Part shown: positions 18,689 to 28,295 of the stretch, one piece after another
How the letters are laid out: the number at the start of each line of letters is the position of its first letter
How positions within the stretch are numbered: the first letter of the stretch is position 1
NCBI RefSeq assembly: GCF_021165755.1
Contig: NZ_CP088936.1
Location: 744,001 to 808,000, forward strand
Direction: 5' to 3'
Length of the DNA stretch: 64,000 bases
Source: Borrelia sp. RT5S
Lineage (GTDB): Bacteria > Spirochaetota > Spirochaetia > Borreliales > Borreliaceae
Notes under the pieces: generated by a model
Told to the model about the DNA's origin: nothing
Database searches by the model: none
What the model saw: only the letters and a program-made list of their open reading frames with translations
Made by a program: the position numbers and the translations under genes

Positions 18689-20567
18689 TATGGAAAGTAA
18701 AGAATTGCAGTGTTTTAGGAAAAAGAATTCAAAAGTAATAAAGTCGATATTGGAATATTTAAGGGACAGGAAAGAGGTTGCGTTTTCGGATTTATCTACT
18801 TTGCTCTCAGGGGATATGTTGGAGCCTGAGAACATTGATTTTATTTGTGGAATACTTGAAGATGAGGGAATAAACTTGATTGGTAAAGGAGTAGAGTCTG
18901 TAAATGCTGGTATGGATGGTTCTGAATTAGAAGAAGTAAGTAAGATTGACAGTCAGTTTATGGGCTTAAGTGATGGTGACGATGAGGTTGATGATAAGTT
19001 AGAAGAGTTTGACGATGATATCTTGGAAAAGGAAGATTTTTCAGCGTGTATTAAGAGCGGATTATTAAAAGATAGCAATACTGAAGATCCAATAAGACTT
19101 TATTTGAAAGAAATAGGAAAGGAATTTTTATTAACCGGAAATCAGGAAGTTGAACTTGCAAAGCAAATGGACTCTGGAGAGTCTATCATTGAAAACATTC
19201 TTAAGAGTGAAGGGCTTGTTATAGAGAATTATTATAATTTGGTTAACGCTATTTATTCAAGAGGAGATAGGGAAGAATTTTTTAAAAGGGAGAAGGAAAG
19301 AGAAAAGGATAACAATGCGGACTACTATAACAAAAAAAAAAGAATTACATCTTTCTATAAGGCCGCATTAAAACCGTTTCAGGAGCGATTAGTAAGTTAT
19401 ATTGAAAATAAGCATAAATTATATGAGCTTGGGGAGGATATTTTTGAAGAAAGTATTAATAAGGAAAGGCTTGATGTAAAAGAAATGCTTAAATCTGTTC
19501 CTTTATGTCAGGATGAATTAAGAATTTTTTCAGATGATTATATTGACTCTGCTAGTAAGATAAGGGATTTAAAGAGACAGCAGAAGTCCATATTGGATCG
19601 ATTAAAGGTGTACAAGATTAGGAATCTTAGGGATCTTGGTAGGGATTTAGCGATACCTGAAAAGCGAGAGAGGATAGAAAAATTTTTAAATATGCGAGAA
19701 GATCTTATTAAGGAACAAATTACAGAAGCTCAACTTACACAAAAGGAGCTTGAAAGAATTGAGATGTACTATGAGTACCCAATAGACAGAATAATAAGGA
19801 TGTCGGAAGAGATTATTAAGGGTAAACAGATGATGCAACATGCTAAAGATCAATTAATTAAGGCTAATTTGAGACTGGTTGTGAGTATTGCTAAGAAGTA
19901 TGCTAATAGGGGACTTCATTTTTTTGATCTTGTTCAGGAGGGTAATATTGGTTTAATTAAAGCTGTTGAAAAATTTGAATATAAGAGAGGATTTAAATTT
20001 TCTACTTATGCTACATGGTGGATTAGGCAAGCGATAACAAGGTCGATCTCGGATCAGGCTCGCACTATACGTGTTCCTGTGCATATGATTGAGCAAATAA
20101 ATAGATTAAATAGAGAGACAAGATATTTGGTGCAGGTTTTGGGCAAGGATCCAACCGATGAAGAGCTTGCAGGTAGACTTGGTTGGGAACTGAAGAAGGT
20201 TAAGACTGTTAAGAATGTTTCAAGGGAGCCTGTATCACTTGAAACTCCAATTGGGGAAGAGGAAGACTCTGTTCTTAGTGATTTTATTGAGGACAAGGCA
20301 ATAAAAAACCCAGCAAAGCATACCTCTTTTGTAGTTTTGCAAGATCAAATAAGATCAATTCTTGGCACACTTCCAGAGCGAGAACAGGAGGTCGTTAAGA
20401 TGAGGTTTGGTCTTGAAGATGGTTATTCTTTAACCCTTGAAGAAGTTGGGCTTCATTTTAATGTTACAAGGGAAAGGATTAGGCAGATTGAATCTAAGGC
20501 TTTAAGGAGACTTAAGAATCCTAAGAAGACTCAGAAGCTTAAAGATTATTTAGAAGATTTAAATTAA
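18681..20567 (+). CDS. rpoD: Primary sigma factor RpoD (sigma-70)
   Basis: 628 residues. An acidic region 1.1 (SEIDDDVDE-like residues 80-130) is followed by 1.2 ([21 protein letters not shown]). A charged helical non-conserved region separates it from region 2 with [40 protein letters not shown] and [13 protein letters not shown], then region 3 and region 4 with [27 protein letters not shown]. This is the housekeeping sigma factor recognising TTGACA/TATAAT promoters. It follows dnaG with an eight-base overlap and is followed ten bases later by the zinc-ribbon gene. Confidence 0.97.
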   Translation: MDSMESKELQCFRKKNSKVIKSILEYLRDRKEVAFSDLSTLLSGDMLEPENIDFICGILEDEGINLIGKGVESVNAGMDGSELEEVSKIDSQFMGLSDGDDEVDDKLEEFDDDILEKEDFSACIKSGLLKDSNTEDPIRLYLKEIGKEFLLTGNQEVELAKQMDSGESIIENILKSEGLVIENYYNLVNAIYSRGDREEFFKREKEREKDNNADYYNKKKRITSFYKAALKPFQERLVSYIENKHKLYELGEDIFEESINKERLDVKEMLKSVPLCQDELRIFSDDYIDSASKIRDLKRQQKSILDRLKVYKIRNLRDLGRDLAIPEKRERIEKFLNMREDLIKEQITEAQLTQKELERIEMYYEYPIDRIIRMSEEIIKGKQMMQHAKDQLIKANLRLVVSIAKKYANRGLHFFDLVQEGNIGLIKAVEKFEYKRGFKFSTYATWWIRQAITRSISDQARTIRVPVHMIEQINRLNRETRYLVQVLGKDPTDEELAGRLGWELKKVKTVKNVSREPVSLETPIGEEEDSVLSDFIEDKAIKNPAKHTSFVVLQDQIRSILGTLPEREQEVVKMRFGLEDGYSLTLEEVGLHFNVTRERIRQIESKALRRLKNPKKTQKLKDYLEDLN

Positions 20568-20577
20568 TGGGGGGTTT

Positions 20578-21336
20578 GTGGAAAGTAACATTGATATATT
20601 GAAAAACCTTGAAGGCATCTATAAGACTAGGTTTGAACTTGAGGAGAGACAAAAAAGTATTCCTAAATATTTGCAAGTTAAGAAATCTCAAATTGATGAG
20701 CTTATTGAGGTGCTTGATGGGTTACAGGTTAAGTTTAAAGAGTGTCAAAAAGAAGATTCTTCTTTGAAATTGGGTATTCAAGACATTAATGTGAGAAAAA
20801 CTAAAGCAGAAGAAAAAATAGATAGTATTAAAACGCAAAGAGAATACGAGGCTCTTGAGAAAGAGTTGCAGACTATTATTGATGATGAAGTTGCTATTAG
20901 GAAGAAAATGACACATATTACTGGCCTTAAGACAAGGGTGGATAGAGAAATAACAGAATTAAAGGGTAAGCTTGAGGGGGAGCAGAGTATTTATGCTGCT
21001 GAGAGTGCTGAGCTTGAGGATGAGCTTTTAGGTATTAAACAAAAGCTTCTTGATATTACAAATGAGGAGGGGAAATATGCTTTTCGTATGGATGAGGATT
21101 TTTTGTTTAAATTTCAGAGGATTATTAGAAATAAATCCAATGGAGTTGTGCCTTTGGTTGAAAATGTTTGTAAGGGGTGTAATATGATACTTCCTGTTGA
21201 GTTCGCAAATAAGGTAAGACGTGAGCCTGATGAGGTTAAGTTTTGCCCTTATTGTAGTAGAATACTTTATTATCAGGAAGGATTTGAAGTTGGTTTAGGA
21301 ATGATTCCTGGGAGTTTGGCGGATCTTGTTGAATAA
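20578..21336 (+). CDS. Coiled-coil protein with C-terminal C4 zinc ribbon
   Basis: 252 residues from GTG 20578. Residues 10-170 form a long coiled coil (LEERQKSIPKYLQVKKSQIDE and many Glu/Lys heptads). The C-terminus has a zinc ribbon with CKGC and CPYCSRILYY (about residues 197-230). This is the widespread zf-RING_7/CT398-like family, whose structural relatives bind the flagellar or RpoN machinery in Chlamydia; function in spirochetes is unknown. It lies in the rpoD transcription unit and directly before the RNase P RNA. Confidence 0.8.
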   Translation: MESNIDILKNLEGIYKTRFELEERQKSIPKYLQVKKSQIDELIEVLDGLQVKFKECQKEDSSLKLGIQDINVRKTKAEEKIDSIKTQREYEALEKELQTIIDDEVAIRKKMTHITGLKTRVDREITELKGKLEGEQSIYAAESAELEDELLGIKQKLLDITNEEGKYAFRMDEDFLFKFQRIIRNKSNGVVPLVENVCKGCNMILPVEFANKVRREPDEVKFCPYCSRILYYQEGFEVGLGMIPGSLADLVE

Positions 21337-21348
21337 GAATTTAGCATT

Positions 21349-21688
21349 AAGTTAATATCCAGTCATCGCTTAATTTACTTTGAAGTATTTTAGGAGGAAA
21401 GTCCGAGCTCCGATAAGAGCGTAATGCTAGGTAATGCCTAGGGGTCCTAGACTTAAGAAAGTGTCACAGAAAATTACCGCCTTAGGGTAAGGGTGAAAAG
21501 GTGAGGTAAGAGCTCACCGCTTATTTAGTGATAAATAAGGTCAAGACAAACCTCATTAGGAGCAAAATCAAGTATGCAAGTTTTTCTTGCTCTTGGGAAC
21601 TTGCGGGTGGATTGCATGATTTTTCCAGTGATGGAAAGACAAGATAGATGATGACGTAATACAGAACTCGGCTTATGGGTATTAACTT
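21349..21688 (+). ncRNA. rnpB: RNase P RNA (M1-type ribozyme)
   Basis: The conserved core AGGAAAGTCCGAGCTCC (from about 21393) and the matching 3' region ACAGAACTCGGCTTAT (21661-21676) are the universal P4-region signatures of bacterial RNase P RNA. GTGTCACAGAAAATTACCGC and the GGTAAGGGTGAAAAGGTG stretch match the type A core. The ends are set by P1 pairing: AAGTTAAT at 21349-21356 is complementary to ATTAACTT at 21681-21688. RNase P removes 5' leaders from tRNA precursors. The protein subunit gene is not in this window. Ends may be off by a few bases. Confidence 0.93.
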
Positions 21689-21707
21689 AATTTTTATAGA
21701 GGGTTTT

Positions 21708-22673
21708 ATGGGTATAAGGTACATAAGGCATGCTTTTTACTTGTTTGTTGTTCTGTTGCTTTTTTTCTTTATTTTTCATGTTCTGTCTTATTTTAAGGCG
21801 TTTTCCAATTCTTATTTAAAAGCCGGGCCTACTGAAGTAAATTTGCTTGTTCTTTGGGAGAATAAAGAATATAAGGAAATAATAGATTACGCTGAGAGTG
21901 GCCTTAAGACAAACAAATTTGATTTTAATTTAAATTTACTCCTTGGATTCTCTTATTTTTATTACTCCTTAATGCTGAACGACAGTTCTTTGAAAACCCA
22001 TTTTTTGGATAATTCAATAGAACGACTAAGGTTTTTAATGGCAATCAACGATGATATCCCTATGAGTTCGCTTTATTATATTTTAGGTAAAGCTTATTCT
22101 CATAAGGGGGAGTACTACAGTGACCTCTCTGTTAAGTATTTAAATAAAGCCCTACATTCGAATAATTTTGATTTTATGAGTATAAAGGAAGATATTTTTG
22201 AATATTTGGGATATTCCTATCAACTATTAAGGGACTATAAATCCAGTTTAACTTTTTTCATGAAAGCTTATAGGGAAAATAAGTCAGATCTTGTTCTTTG
22301 GAGTTTAGCGTATATTAATTATAAGGTAGGGGATATTGATAGGAGTATTGAATATATAAATAAGTTTATAGAAGAAGAAAATGAATCATTTAGTAGTTCA
22401 AAGAGCGATGATAATTTAATGCAGAAGGTGTATTTACTATATGGAGATATATATCTAGATCAGGGTGATTATGGGTATGCCTTTAGTTGTTATGATAAAG
22501 TCTTGAAAATTAATAGTTTAAATCCTAATGTTTATGTTAGAATAGGAGACATATATAGAAAGAGAGATAAAGATTACCCTAAGGCCCGAAAATACTGGAG
22601 AGAGGCGTTAAGCATTAATCCTTATTTAGAGGAAGCAAGGGAAAGGCTTGGGATTAGCTTAGAAGATTTTTAG
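21708..22673 (+). CDS. Membrane-anchored TPR-repeat protein
   Basis: About 321 residues from ATG 21708, preceded by GAGG five bases upstream. An upstream ATG at 21675 lies inside the RNase P RNA 3' end and is rejected as start. A single transmembrane helix (residues about 7-27) anchors the protein; the rest is tetratricopeptide repeats, clearest in [39 protein letters not shown] and [21 protein letters not shown]. TPRs mediate protein contacts, and the position directly before mreB suggests a link with the elongation machinery, which is inference. Confidence 0.82.
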   Translation: MGIRYIRHAFYLFVVLLLFFFIFHVLSYFKAFSNSYLKAGPTEVNLLVLWENKEYKEIIDYAESGLKTNKFDFNLNLLLGFSYFYYSLMLNDSSLKTHFLDNSIERLRFLMAINDDIPMSSLYYILGKAYSHKGEYYSDLSVKYLNKALHSNNFDFMSIKEDIFEYLGYSYQLLRDYKSSLTFFMKAYRENKSDLVLWSLAYINYKVGDIDRSIEYINKFIEEENESFSSSKSDDNLMQKVYLLYGDIYLDQGDYGYAFSCYDKVLKINSLNPNVYVRIGDIYRKRDKDYPKARKYWREALSINPYLEEARERLGISLEDF

Positions 22674-22683
22674 GGGGCTTGAT

Positions 22684-23733
22684 TTGAATTTATTTAAGTC
22701 TTTTTTGATAGACATTGGCATTGATCTTGGTACGTGTAACACTTTGGTCTACATCAAGGATTATGGTGTGGTTATGAGTGAGCCTTCAGTTGTAGCTATT
22801 GATGTTACTAAGGGAAATAGGGTCGTTGCTGTTGGGCGAAATGCGAAGAAGATGCTTTGGAAAACTCCAGAGAATATTAAAGCGGTGAGGCCTCTTCGAG
22901 ATGGTGTTATTGCCGACATTGAAAATACAGAAAAAATGATCAAGTATTTCATAAATTATATTTTCTCTCGGAAAAAATTGTTTTTCAAGCCTAGAATGGT
23001 GATAGGCGTTCCTACTTGCATTACTGAGGTTGAAAGGAGAGCTGTTAAGGAAAGTGCGATGAATGCTGGTGCTCGTGAGGTTAAGGTTATTGAGGAATCT
23101 TTGGCTGCTGCAATTGGGTCTGATATTCCTATTTTTGAACCAACAGGTCATATGGTATGTGATATTGGGGGGGGAACCACTGAGATATCTGTTATTTCCC
23201 TTGGTGGTATGGTTGTAAGTAGGGCTATTAGAACTGGTGGGGATGAGTTTGACGAGAGTATAATAAAGTATATGAGAAATGCTCATAACATCATTATTGG
23301 GCAGCAGACGGCAGAAAGGTTAAAGATTAAGATAGGCAATGTTTATCCAGATACGCACAATTTGAAGGTTGAGACAATAGACATTAAGGGAACAGATGCT
23401 GTTACGGGACTTCCCAGGAAGCAAATTGTTGATTCCATGGAAGTAAGGGAATCTTTAAGGGAGCCTATTAGTACTGTTGTTGACGAGGTTAAGAGGACGC
23501 TTGGAGCTACTCCTCCAGAGCTTGCTACAGACATTGTTGAACGTGGGATTATATTAACAGGAGGTGGGGCCCTTCTTAAGGGACTTAATAGACTTTTATC
23601 GAAAGAAACAGGGGTTCCGGTTTATGTTGCAGATAACCCTCTTCTTTCTGTAGCTGTTGGGGCTGGCTTATTTTATGATTATGCTAATAGGATAGATATT
23701 AGTAAGAATATATATAGTTTTATTAATGAATAA
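22684..23733 (+). CDS. mreB: Rod-shape actin homologue MreB
   Basis: 349 residues. The actin fold is clear: phosphate 1 [55 protein letters not shown], phosphate 2 [19 protein letters not shown] and adenosine [12 protein letters not shown]. MreB filaments under the membrane organise lateral peptidoglycan synthesis. The TTG at 22684 is the start that gives the usual short N-terminus; AGGGGG lies just before it. It heads mreB-mreC-mreD-mrdA-rodA, all within a few bases of one another. Confidence 0.97.
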   Translation: MNLFKSFLIDIGIDLGTCNTLVYIKDYGVVMSEPSVVAIDVTKGNRVVAVGRNAKKMLWKTPENIKAVRPLRDGVIADIENTEKMIKYFINYIFSRKKLFFKPRMVIGVPTCITEVERRAVKESAMNAGAREVKVIEESLAAAIGSDIPIFEPTGHMVCDIGGGTTEISVISLGGMVVSRAIRTGGDEFDESIIKYMRNAHNIIIGQQTAERLKIKIGNVYPDTHNLKVETIDIKGTDAVTGLPRKQIVDSMEVRESLREPISTVVDEVKRTLGATPPELATDIVERGIILTGGGALLKGLNRLLSKETGVPVYVADNPLLSVAVGAGLFYDYANRIDISKNIYSFINE

Positions 23734-23736
23734 ATT

Positions 23737-24585
23737 ATGAAGTTTCTTGTTAGGTTCAAGAATTTTATTAAGATACTGAGCATATTAATAATTGCCGTTC
23801 TTCTTATGGTGTATGATTCGGGGGGGTATAGGAATAAGAAGGAGGATGATTTTTTTGTTTTTACTCTAAACTCGTATGTTCAGGACAGCATGCACGGGTT
23901 TTTTAGCTTTATTGCTAGTGCTTTTAAGGCAATAAATGAGTATAAGGATTACGGTGAGAAAATAGATGAATATAGGAAGAGAATACAGCAGCTTGAGATA
24001 GTTACTCAAAACGTACAGATGTTAAGACAGGAAAATTCTAGGCTTAAGGAACAGCTTGGGTTTTATTCATCGAATTCTAGTGAATTTATTTCAGCTGAAA
24101 TAATTTATTTAAATTATTCAAATATTTCCTCTTTAATGGCGATTAACAAGGGCTATAATGACGGTGTCCAAAAAGATATGGTGGCTGTTGCTTATCAAGA
24201 TGGATTTAGTGGTTTGGTTGGGAAGGTTGTTAAGGTGTATGCACATACTGCTAGGGTTTTGCCCTTGACTAGTTATGAAAATTTTGTTTCTGCAAGAATT
24301 CAGAATAGCAAGTTTATTGGTCTTGTAGAAGGCAAGGGGCATGGAGAGTCTCTTGAGATGAATTATGTTAGTAGATTGGCTGAGAATGATTTAAAGGTAG
24401 GGGATGCTGTAGTTACTGCGGGGTTTAGTGATGATCCTGGGGGGATTTATATAGGCAGGATTGTCAATTTCAATATTCTTGAATACAATTCGCTTTTAAG
24501 TATTAAAATAGAACCTGTGGTAGTCCTGGACAAATTGGAGTACGTTTTCTTGGTTAAAGGAGGAGGGGGGAGGGTACAAGATTGA
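23737..24585 (+). CDS. mreC: Cell-shape protein MreC
   Basis: 282 residues. One N-terminal transmembrane helix (about residues 11-27), a coiled coil (residues 65-110: YRKRIQQLEIVTQNVQMLRQENSRLKEQL) and the periplasmic beta-barrel domain with MAINKGYNDGVQKDMVAV, GLVGKVVKV and DAVVTAGFSDDPGGIYIGRI. MreC scaffolds the elongasome and activates PBP2. It starts three bases after mreB and overlaps mreD by four bases. Confidence 0.95.
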   Translation: MKFLVRFKNFIKILSILIIAVLLMVYDSGGYRNKKEDDFFVFTLNSYVQDSMHGFFSFIASAFKAINEYKDYGEKIDEYRKRIQQLEIVTQNVQMLRQENSRLKEQLGFYSSNSSEFISAEIIYLNYSNISSLMAINKGYNDGVQKDMVAVAYQDGFSGLVGKVVKVYAHTARVLPLTSYENFVSARIQNSKFIGLVEGKGHGESLEMNYVSRLAENDLKVGDAVVTAGFSDDPGGIYIGRIVNFNILEYNSLLSIKIEPVVVLDKLEYVFLVKGGGGRVQD

Positions 24586-25064
24586 TATCTTTTATTTTGT
24601 ACTACACCATTAGCGTATTTTTGGGTCAAGTTTTTCAGTATTATTTTGCGATTAATTTTTCTTTTTCTATAGATATATTTTTAATAATTTTAATTTTTAA
24701 TTCTCTGAATTTTATTTTTAACGTTGGTCTAATCTCGGGTGTATTGCATGGATTTATTATGGATTATTTTACTGGATTACCGCTTGGGTTTTTTGTCTTT
24801 AGTTATGTTTTAGTATTTTATGTCCTTGGAAAGATGAAGCTTTTAGTTCCTAAAAGCATGCTTAGCATGACACTGTTTTTTGTTTTTGCGAAATTCATGA
24901 TTTGGTTTGTTGCAATGGCTTTGTCAGATTTTGTGGATCTTAAGGGATTTAATTATGAGATATTTAATCTTAATCTTGTTGTAAATATAGTATTTATAAA
25001 TTTTCTGTACCCGATTTTAAGTTATTTTACTCGAAATCTTTATGCTTTCAGGGAGGAATATTAA
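24582..25064 (+). CDS. mreD: Cell-shape membrane protein MreD
   Basis: 160 residues with about five transmembrane helices. The MreD hallmark is seen in LISGVLHGFIMDYFTGLPLGFFVFSYVL. It starts at TTG 24582 within the TTGA ending mreC and ends directly before the GTG of mrdA, implying coupled translation. MreD is an inner-membrane partner of MreC in the elongation complex. Confidence 0.92.
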   Translation: MISFILYYTISVFLGQVFQYYFAINFSFSIDIFLIILIFNSLNFIFNVGLISGVLHGFIMDYFTGLPLGFFVFSYVLVFYVLGKMKLLVPKSMLSMTLFFVFAKFMIWFVAMALSDFVDLKGFNYEIFNLNLVVNIVFINFLYPILSYFTRNLYAFREEY

Positions 25065-26864
25065 GTGAGGGTTATCTTGAAAGAAAGATATAGGTTTGGA
25101 CTATTGTTTGTATCTTTAGTGCTTTTTATGTATCTTTTTACTTTATTTAAGATGCAAATTGGGAAGCACTTATTTTACGATAGAGAAGCAATAGTACTTT
25201 TATCTAGAGTTGAAAAAATCAACGCTTCAAGAGGTGAGATTTTGGATTCAAATTTAAATGTTATTGCAAATAACCTTACGGCATTTGTTTTAAAAATTAG
25301 CTTGGAGCAATATTATGAAATGCCTCTGGAAGATAGAGAGGAGATGTTAAATTTTTTAGCAAGGACTTTAAAGGTAGATCGGAAATTTATTCTTGCTAAG
25401 ATTGAAGCTCCTAGGGGGTATCTTAAAGATGTGGAGATAGTTGAACTTAGTCCAGAAATATTGTTTAGGATATCTGAGAAAAGGAATTATTATCCTGCTC
25501 TTTTATGGTCATACTCTTTTAAAAGGAATTATTTAGTGGATGATTCCTATTCTCATCCTATTGGGTATGTTGGTAGGATTAACCAAAGGGAGCTTCGTTC
25601 ATTTTATAATGTTAAAGGATATGATAATAATTCTACAATAGGAAAATCGGGTATTGAGCAAATTTACGATAGCTATATTAGAGGGAAGGAAGGTTTAATT
25701 AAATACAGGGTAGATTCCAAGGAGAGGAAGATAGATAATGGTTCCACTATAGAGAATATGACTCCTGGGAGTAATATCGTTTTAAATATTATTCAGGATA
25801 TCCAAATGCTTGCCAAAAATACTTTAGGAGAGAGGTATGGGACTGTGGTGGTAATAAAGCCTTCAACAGGAGGTGTATTGGCTCTTCACAATTATCCTTA
25901 TTATTCAATGAAAGATGTTTATAATAAACATTCTAGGGAAGATTATTCTTTTCTAAATAGGGCAGTTCAATCAGTCTACCCTCCGGCCTCTATTTTCAAA
26001 TTGGTCATGGCTACTGCTTTATTGGAAGAAAAAGTTTTAGATAAAGACAGAAGGATACATTGTCCGGGATATTTTAAGGTGGGTAATAGGATTTTTCATT
26101 GCTGGCAGCGTGGTGGGCATGGTTATGTCAACTTAGAAGAGGCTATAGCGCATTCATGTAATGTTTATTTTTATACATTGGGGCTTAAATATCTTGGAGC
26201 CGAAAAGATTTTTAAGTATGCAAGAGAATATGGATTTGGAGAGAAAACAGGTATTGATTTGCCAAATGAGGTATCGGGGCTCTTGCCAAGCCCAAAGTGG
26301 AAGGAAAAAATTTTTAAACAGCCTTGGGTGGGTGGGGATACTGTAAATTTTTCAATAGGACAAGGATTTTTAAATGCCACTCCTATTCAGGTTGCTAATA
26401 TGATAGCTATGATTTCAAATGAAGGTGTTGTGTACAAACCAAGAGTTGTTAACAAAATTTTGGATGGAAATACTAATGAGATTATTCTTGAGAATTCTCC
26501 AGAGATTCTCAGAAAGACTAATCTTATTAGTAAGAGCACTTTTAAGCTTTTAAAAAAATATATGAGAAGTGTTATAACTTATGGAACTGCAAGAAATTCA
26601 GTTCTTACTAAGGTAGTGGAAGTTGGAGGGAAGACGGGGACGGGGCAGACTGGTGTTGTTGGTTTTGATAATAGTTCTTTTGTAGGACTTGCTCCTTATA
26701 ATGGTAATTCGGGAGAGCAAGTTATTGTTTTTAGTTTGGTTGAGGGAAGGAGCAATGCTGATATGTGGCCTGCTAAAGCTGTGGATTTAATCATGCAGGG
26801 TATTTTTGCTAAGCAAAGTTATGATGATATCCTTAAAGGATACAGACCATGGTACATTAGGTAG
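25065..26864 (+). CDS. mrdA: Penicillin-binding protein 2, elongation transpeptidase
   Basis: 599 residues, class B PBP. One N-terminal membrane helix (residues 9-26), a dimerisation/pedestal region, and the transpeptidase domain: SxxK active site in PPASIFKLVMATA, SxN in HSCNVYFYTLG, and KTGTGQ near residue 524. It cross-links peptidoglycan during lateral growth together with the RodA polymerase encoded next. Start GTG 25065 immediately follows the mreD stop with GGAGGA upstream. Target of beta-lactams by family knowledge. Confidence 0.96.
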   Translation: MRVILKERYRFGLLFVSLVLFMYLFTLFKMQIGKHLFYDREAIVLLSRVEKINASRGEILDSNLNVIANNLTAFVLKISLEQYYEMPLEDREEMLNFLARTLKVDRKFILAKIEAPRGYLKDVEIVELSPEILFRISEKRNYYPALLWSYSFKRNYLVDDSYSHPIGYVGRINQRELRSFYNVKGYDNNSTIGKSGIEQIYDSYIRGKEGLIKYRVDSKERKIDNGSTIENMTPGSNIVLNIIQDIQMLAKNTLGERYGTVVVIKPSTGGVLALHNYPYYSMKDVYNKHSREDYSFLNRAVQSVYPPASIFKLVMATALLEEKVLDKDRRIHCPGYFKVGNRIFHCWQRGGHGYVNLEEAIAHSCNVYFYTLGLKYLGAEKIFKYAREYGFGEKTGIDLPNEVSGLLPSPKWKEKIFKQPWVGGDTVNFSIGQGFLNATPIQVANMIAMISNEGVVYKPRVVNKILDGNTNEIILENSPEILRKTNLISKSTFKLLKKYMRSVITYGTARNSVLTKVVEVGGKTGTGQTGVVGFDNSSFVGLAPYNGNSGEQVIVFSLVEGRSNADMWPAKAVDLIMQGIFAKQSYDDILKGYRPWYIR

Positions 26865-26870
26865 ATTGAA

Positions 26871-28190
26871 GTGGCGGTTTTTAGGAAAGGGTATGATTTT
26901 TGGGTATTAATTAGTTTGGCTATTATATCTTTTGTTGGGATTTTGCTTATATATTCTAGTGATTATGCTTCTAATGGTTCTTTGGTTAAAATTGAGTATT
27001 TTAAGCAAGCCATGTGGGTTCTTATTGGCTTTTTTTTAATTTTTATAATGGGAAGGTATGATCTTAAGATTATACAGAGGATGGTTTATCCTTTATATTT
27101 TTTATTGGTAGTTTCTTTAATTTTTACTGCTCTTTTTGGTGTTACTGTTAACGGGGCAAGATCTTGGATTGGGATTTGGAAGTTGGGGGGGCAGCCTTCA
27201 GAGTTTGGTAAAATTGCTAGTATTTTGGCTCTTGCTAAATTTTACAGTGGTAGGAGAGATGATAGTAGCATTTTTGTTTTTATTTTCGCTTTTATTTTGG
27301 TTTTGCCTGTTATTGTGCTTGTATTTTTACAGCCTGATTTTGGGACGGCTGTTGTTTATTTGAGCATATTTGTGTTTATTTCCTTTTTTGCTGGTGTGGA
27401 TGTGCACTACATTTTGTATTTCACTTTAGTAGGCTTTCTTTCATTTCTCTTCGTAGTGATGCCTGTTTGGTATGAATACAAGGCAGATATGGGAAACATA
27501 GTATATTTAATTTTTTCAAATAATTTTTATTTTCACATAGCTTCTTTGGTTTTAATGCTGGTACTTTTGTCTTCTGTTATAGGGTTTTTTATTTCAAAGT
27601 ACAATCTAAACATTAGGCTTGCTTATCTTTATATTATGTTTGTAAGTTCAATTTTACTAATTTCTGCTTTTGCGTCTAGGTTTCTCTCTAAAATGATGAA
27701 ACCCTACCAAATTAAGAGATTTTTAGTCTTCTTGGATCCAAATATTGATCTTAAGGGAGCCGGCTGGAATTTAAATCAGGTAAAGATTGCCATTGGTTCT
27801 GGTGGTGTTTTTGGTAAGGGATTTTTAAAGGGGCCCTATACGCACGCGAATTATGTACCATCTCAAAGCACAGATTTTATTTTTTCAATTCTTGCTGAGG
27901 AGTTTGGATTTTTGGGAGTTGGTGCAGTTTTAATATTGTTTTTCTTTATTTTTTTCAAGATTTTAATAATAATGAATAAGAGCAGGGATAGGTATATGTC
28001 TTTGGTTTTATCAGGTGTGTTGGGTCTTTTATTTTTCCATACGTCTTTTAATGTTGGGATGTGTTTGGGTCTATTGCCAATTACAGGAATACCTTTGCCT
28101 TTCCTATCTTACGGGGGTTCCTCTAGTATTACCTTCTTTTTGGCTATGGCTTTTTATTTTAATATTGAGTCTATAGTGACCGTAGATTAA
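26871..28190 (+). CDS. rodA: Peptidoglycan polymerase RodA (SEDS family)
   Basis: 439 residues with about ten transmembrane helices. SEDS signatures are present: NGARSWI, QPSEFGKIA, LQPDFGTAVV, the SQSTDFIFSILAEEFGFLG loop, and the final NVGMCLGLLPITGIPLPFLSYGGSS. RodA polymerises lipid II glycan strands in concert with PBP2. Start GTG 26871 is six bases after mrdA. It closes the shape operon; a 105-base gap precedes thrS. Confidence 0.96.
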   Translation: MAVFRKGYDFWVLISLAIISFVGILLIYSSDYASNGSLVKIEYFKQAMWVLIGFFLIFIMGRYDLKIIQRMVYPLYFLLVVSLIFTALFGVTVNGARSWIGIWKLGGQPSEFGKIASILALAKFYSGRRDDSSIFVFIFAFILVLPVIVLVFLQPDFGTAVVYLSIFVFISFFAGVDVHYILYFTLVGFLSFLFVVMPVWYEYKADMGNIVYLIFSNNFYFHIASLVLMLVLLSSVIGFFISKYNLNIRLAYLYIMFVSSILLISAFASRFLSKMMKPYQIKRFLVFLDPNIDLKGAGWNLNQVKIAIGSGGVFGKGFLKGPYTHANYVPSQSTDFIFSILAEEFGFLGVGAVLILFFFIFFKILIIMNKSRDRYMSLVLSGVLGLLFFHTSFNVGMCLGLLPITGIPLPFLSYGGSSSITFFLAMAFYFNIESIVTVD

Positions 28191-28295
28191 ATGCTTTATT
28201 GGTGTCTGTTTTTTTAGTAAGTTTTTTTGTATATTTTATTTGGGGTTTTTGTGCTTTTTTTGATATTGGAAGGGTAGGCTTTAAAAGGTGTTTTT

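Noticed and set aside
21675-21707. Upstream ATG for the TPR protein
   Set aside because: It lies in the 3' end of the RNase P RNA; ATG 21708 has a good ribosome site and starts the membrane helix.
22786-23286. 166-residue open frame antisense to mreB
   Set aside because: mreB motifs are clear on the plus strand; the antisense product is rich in Asn/Ser/His and lacks a family.
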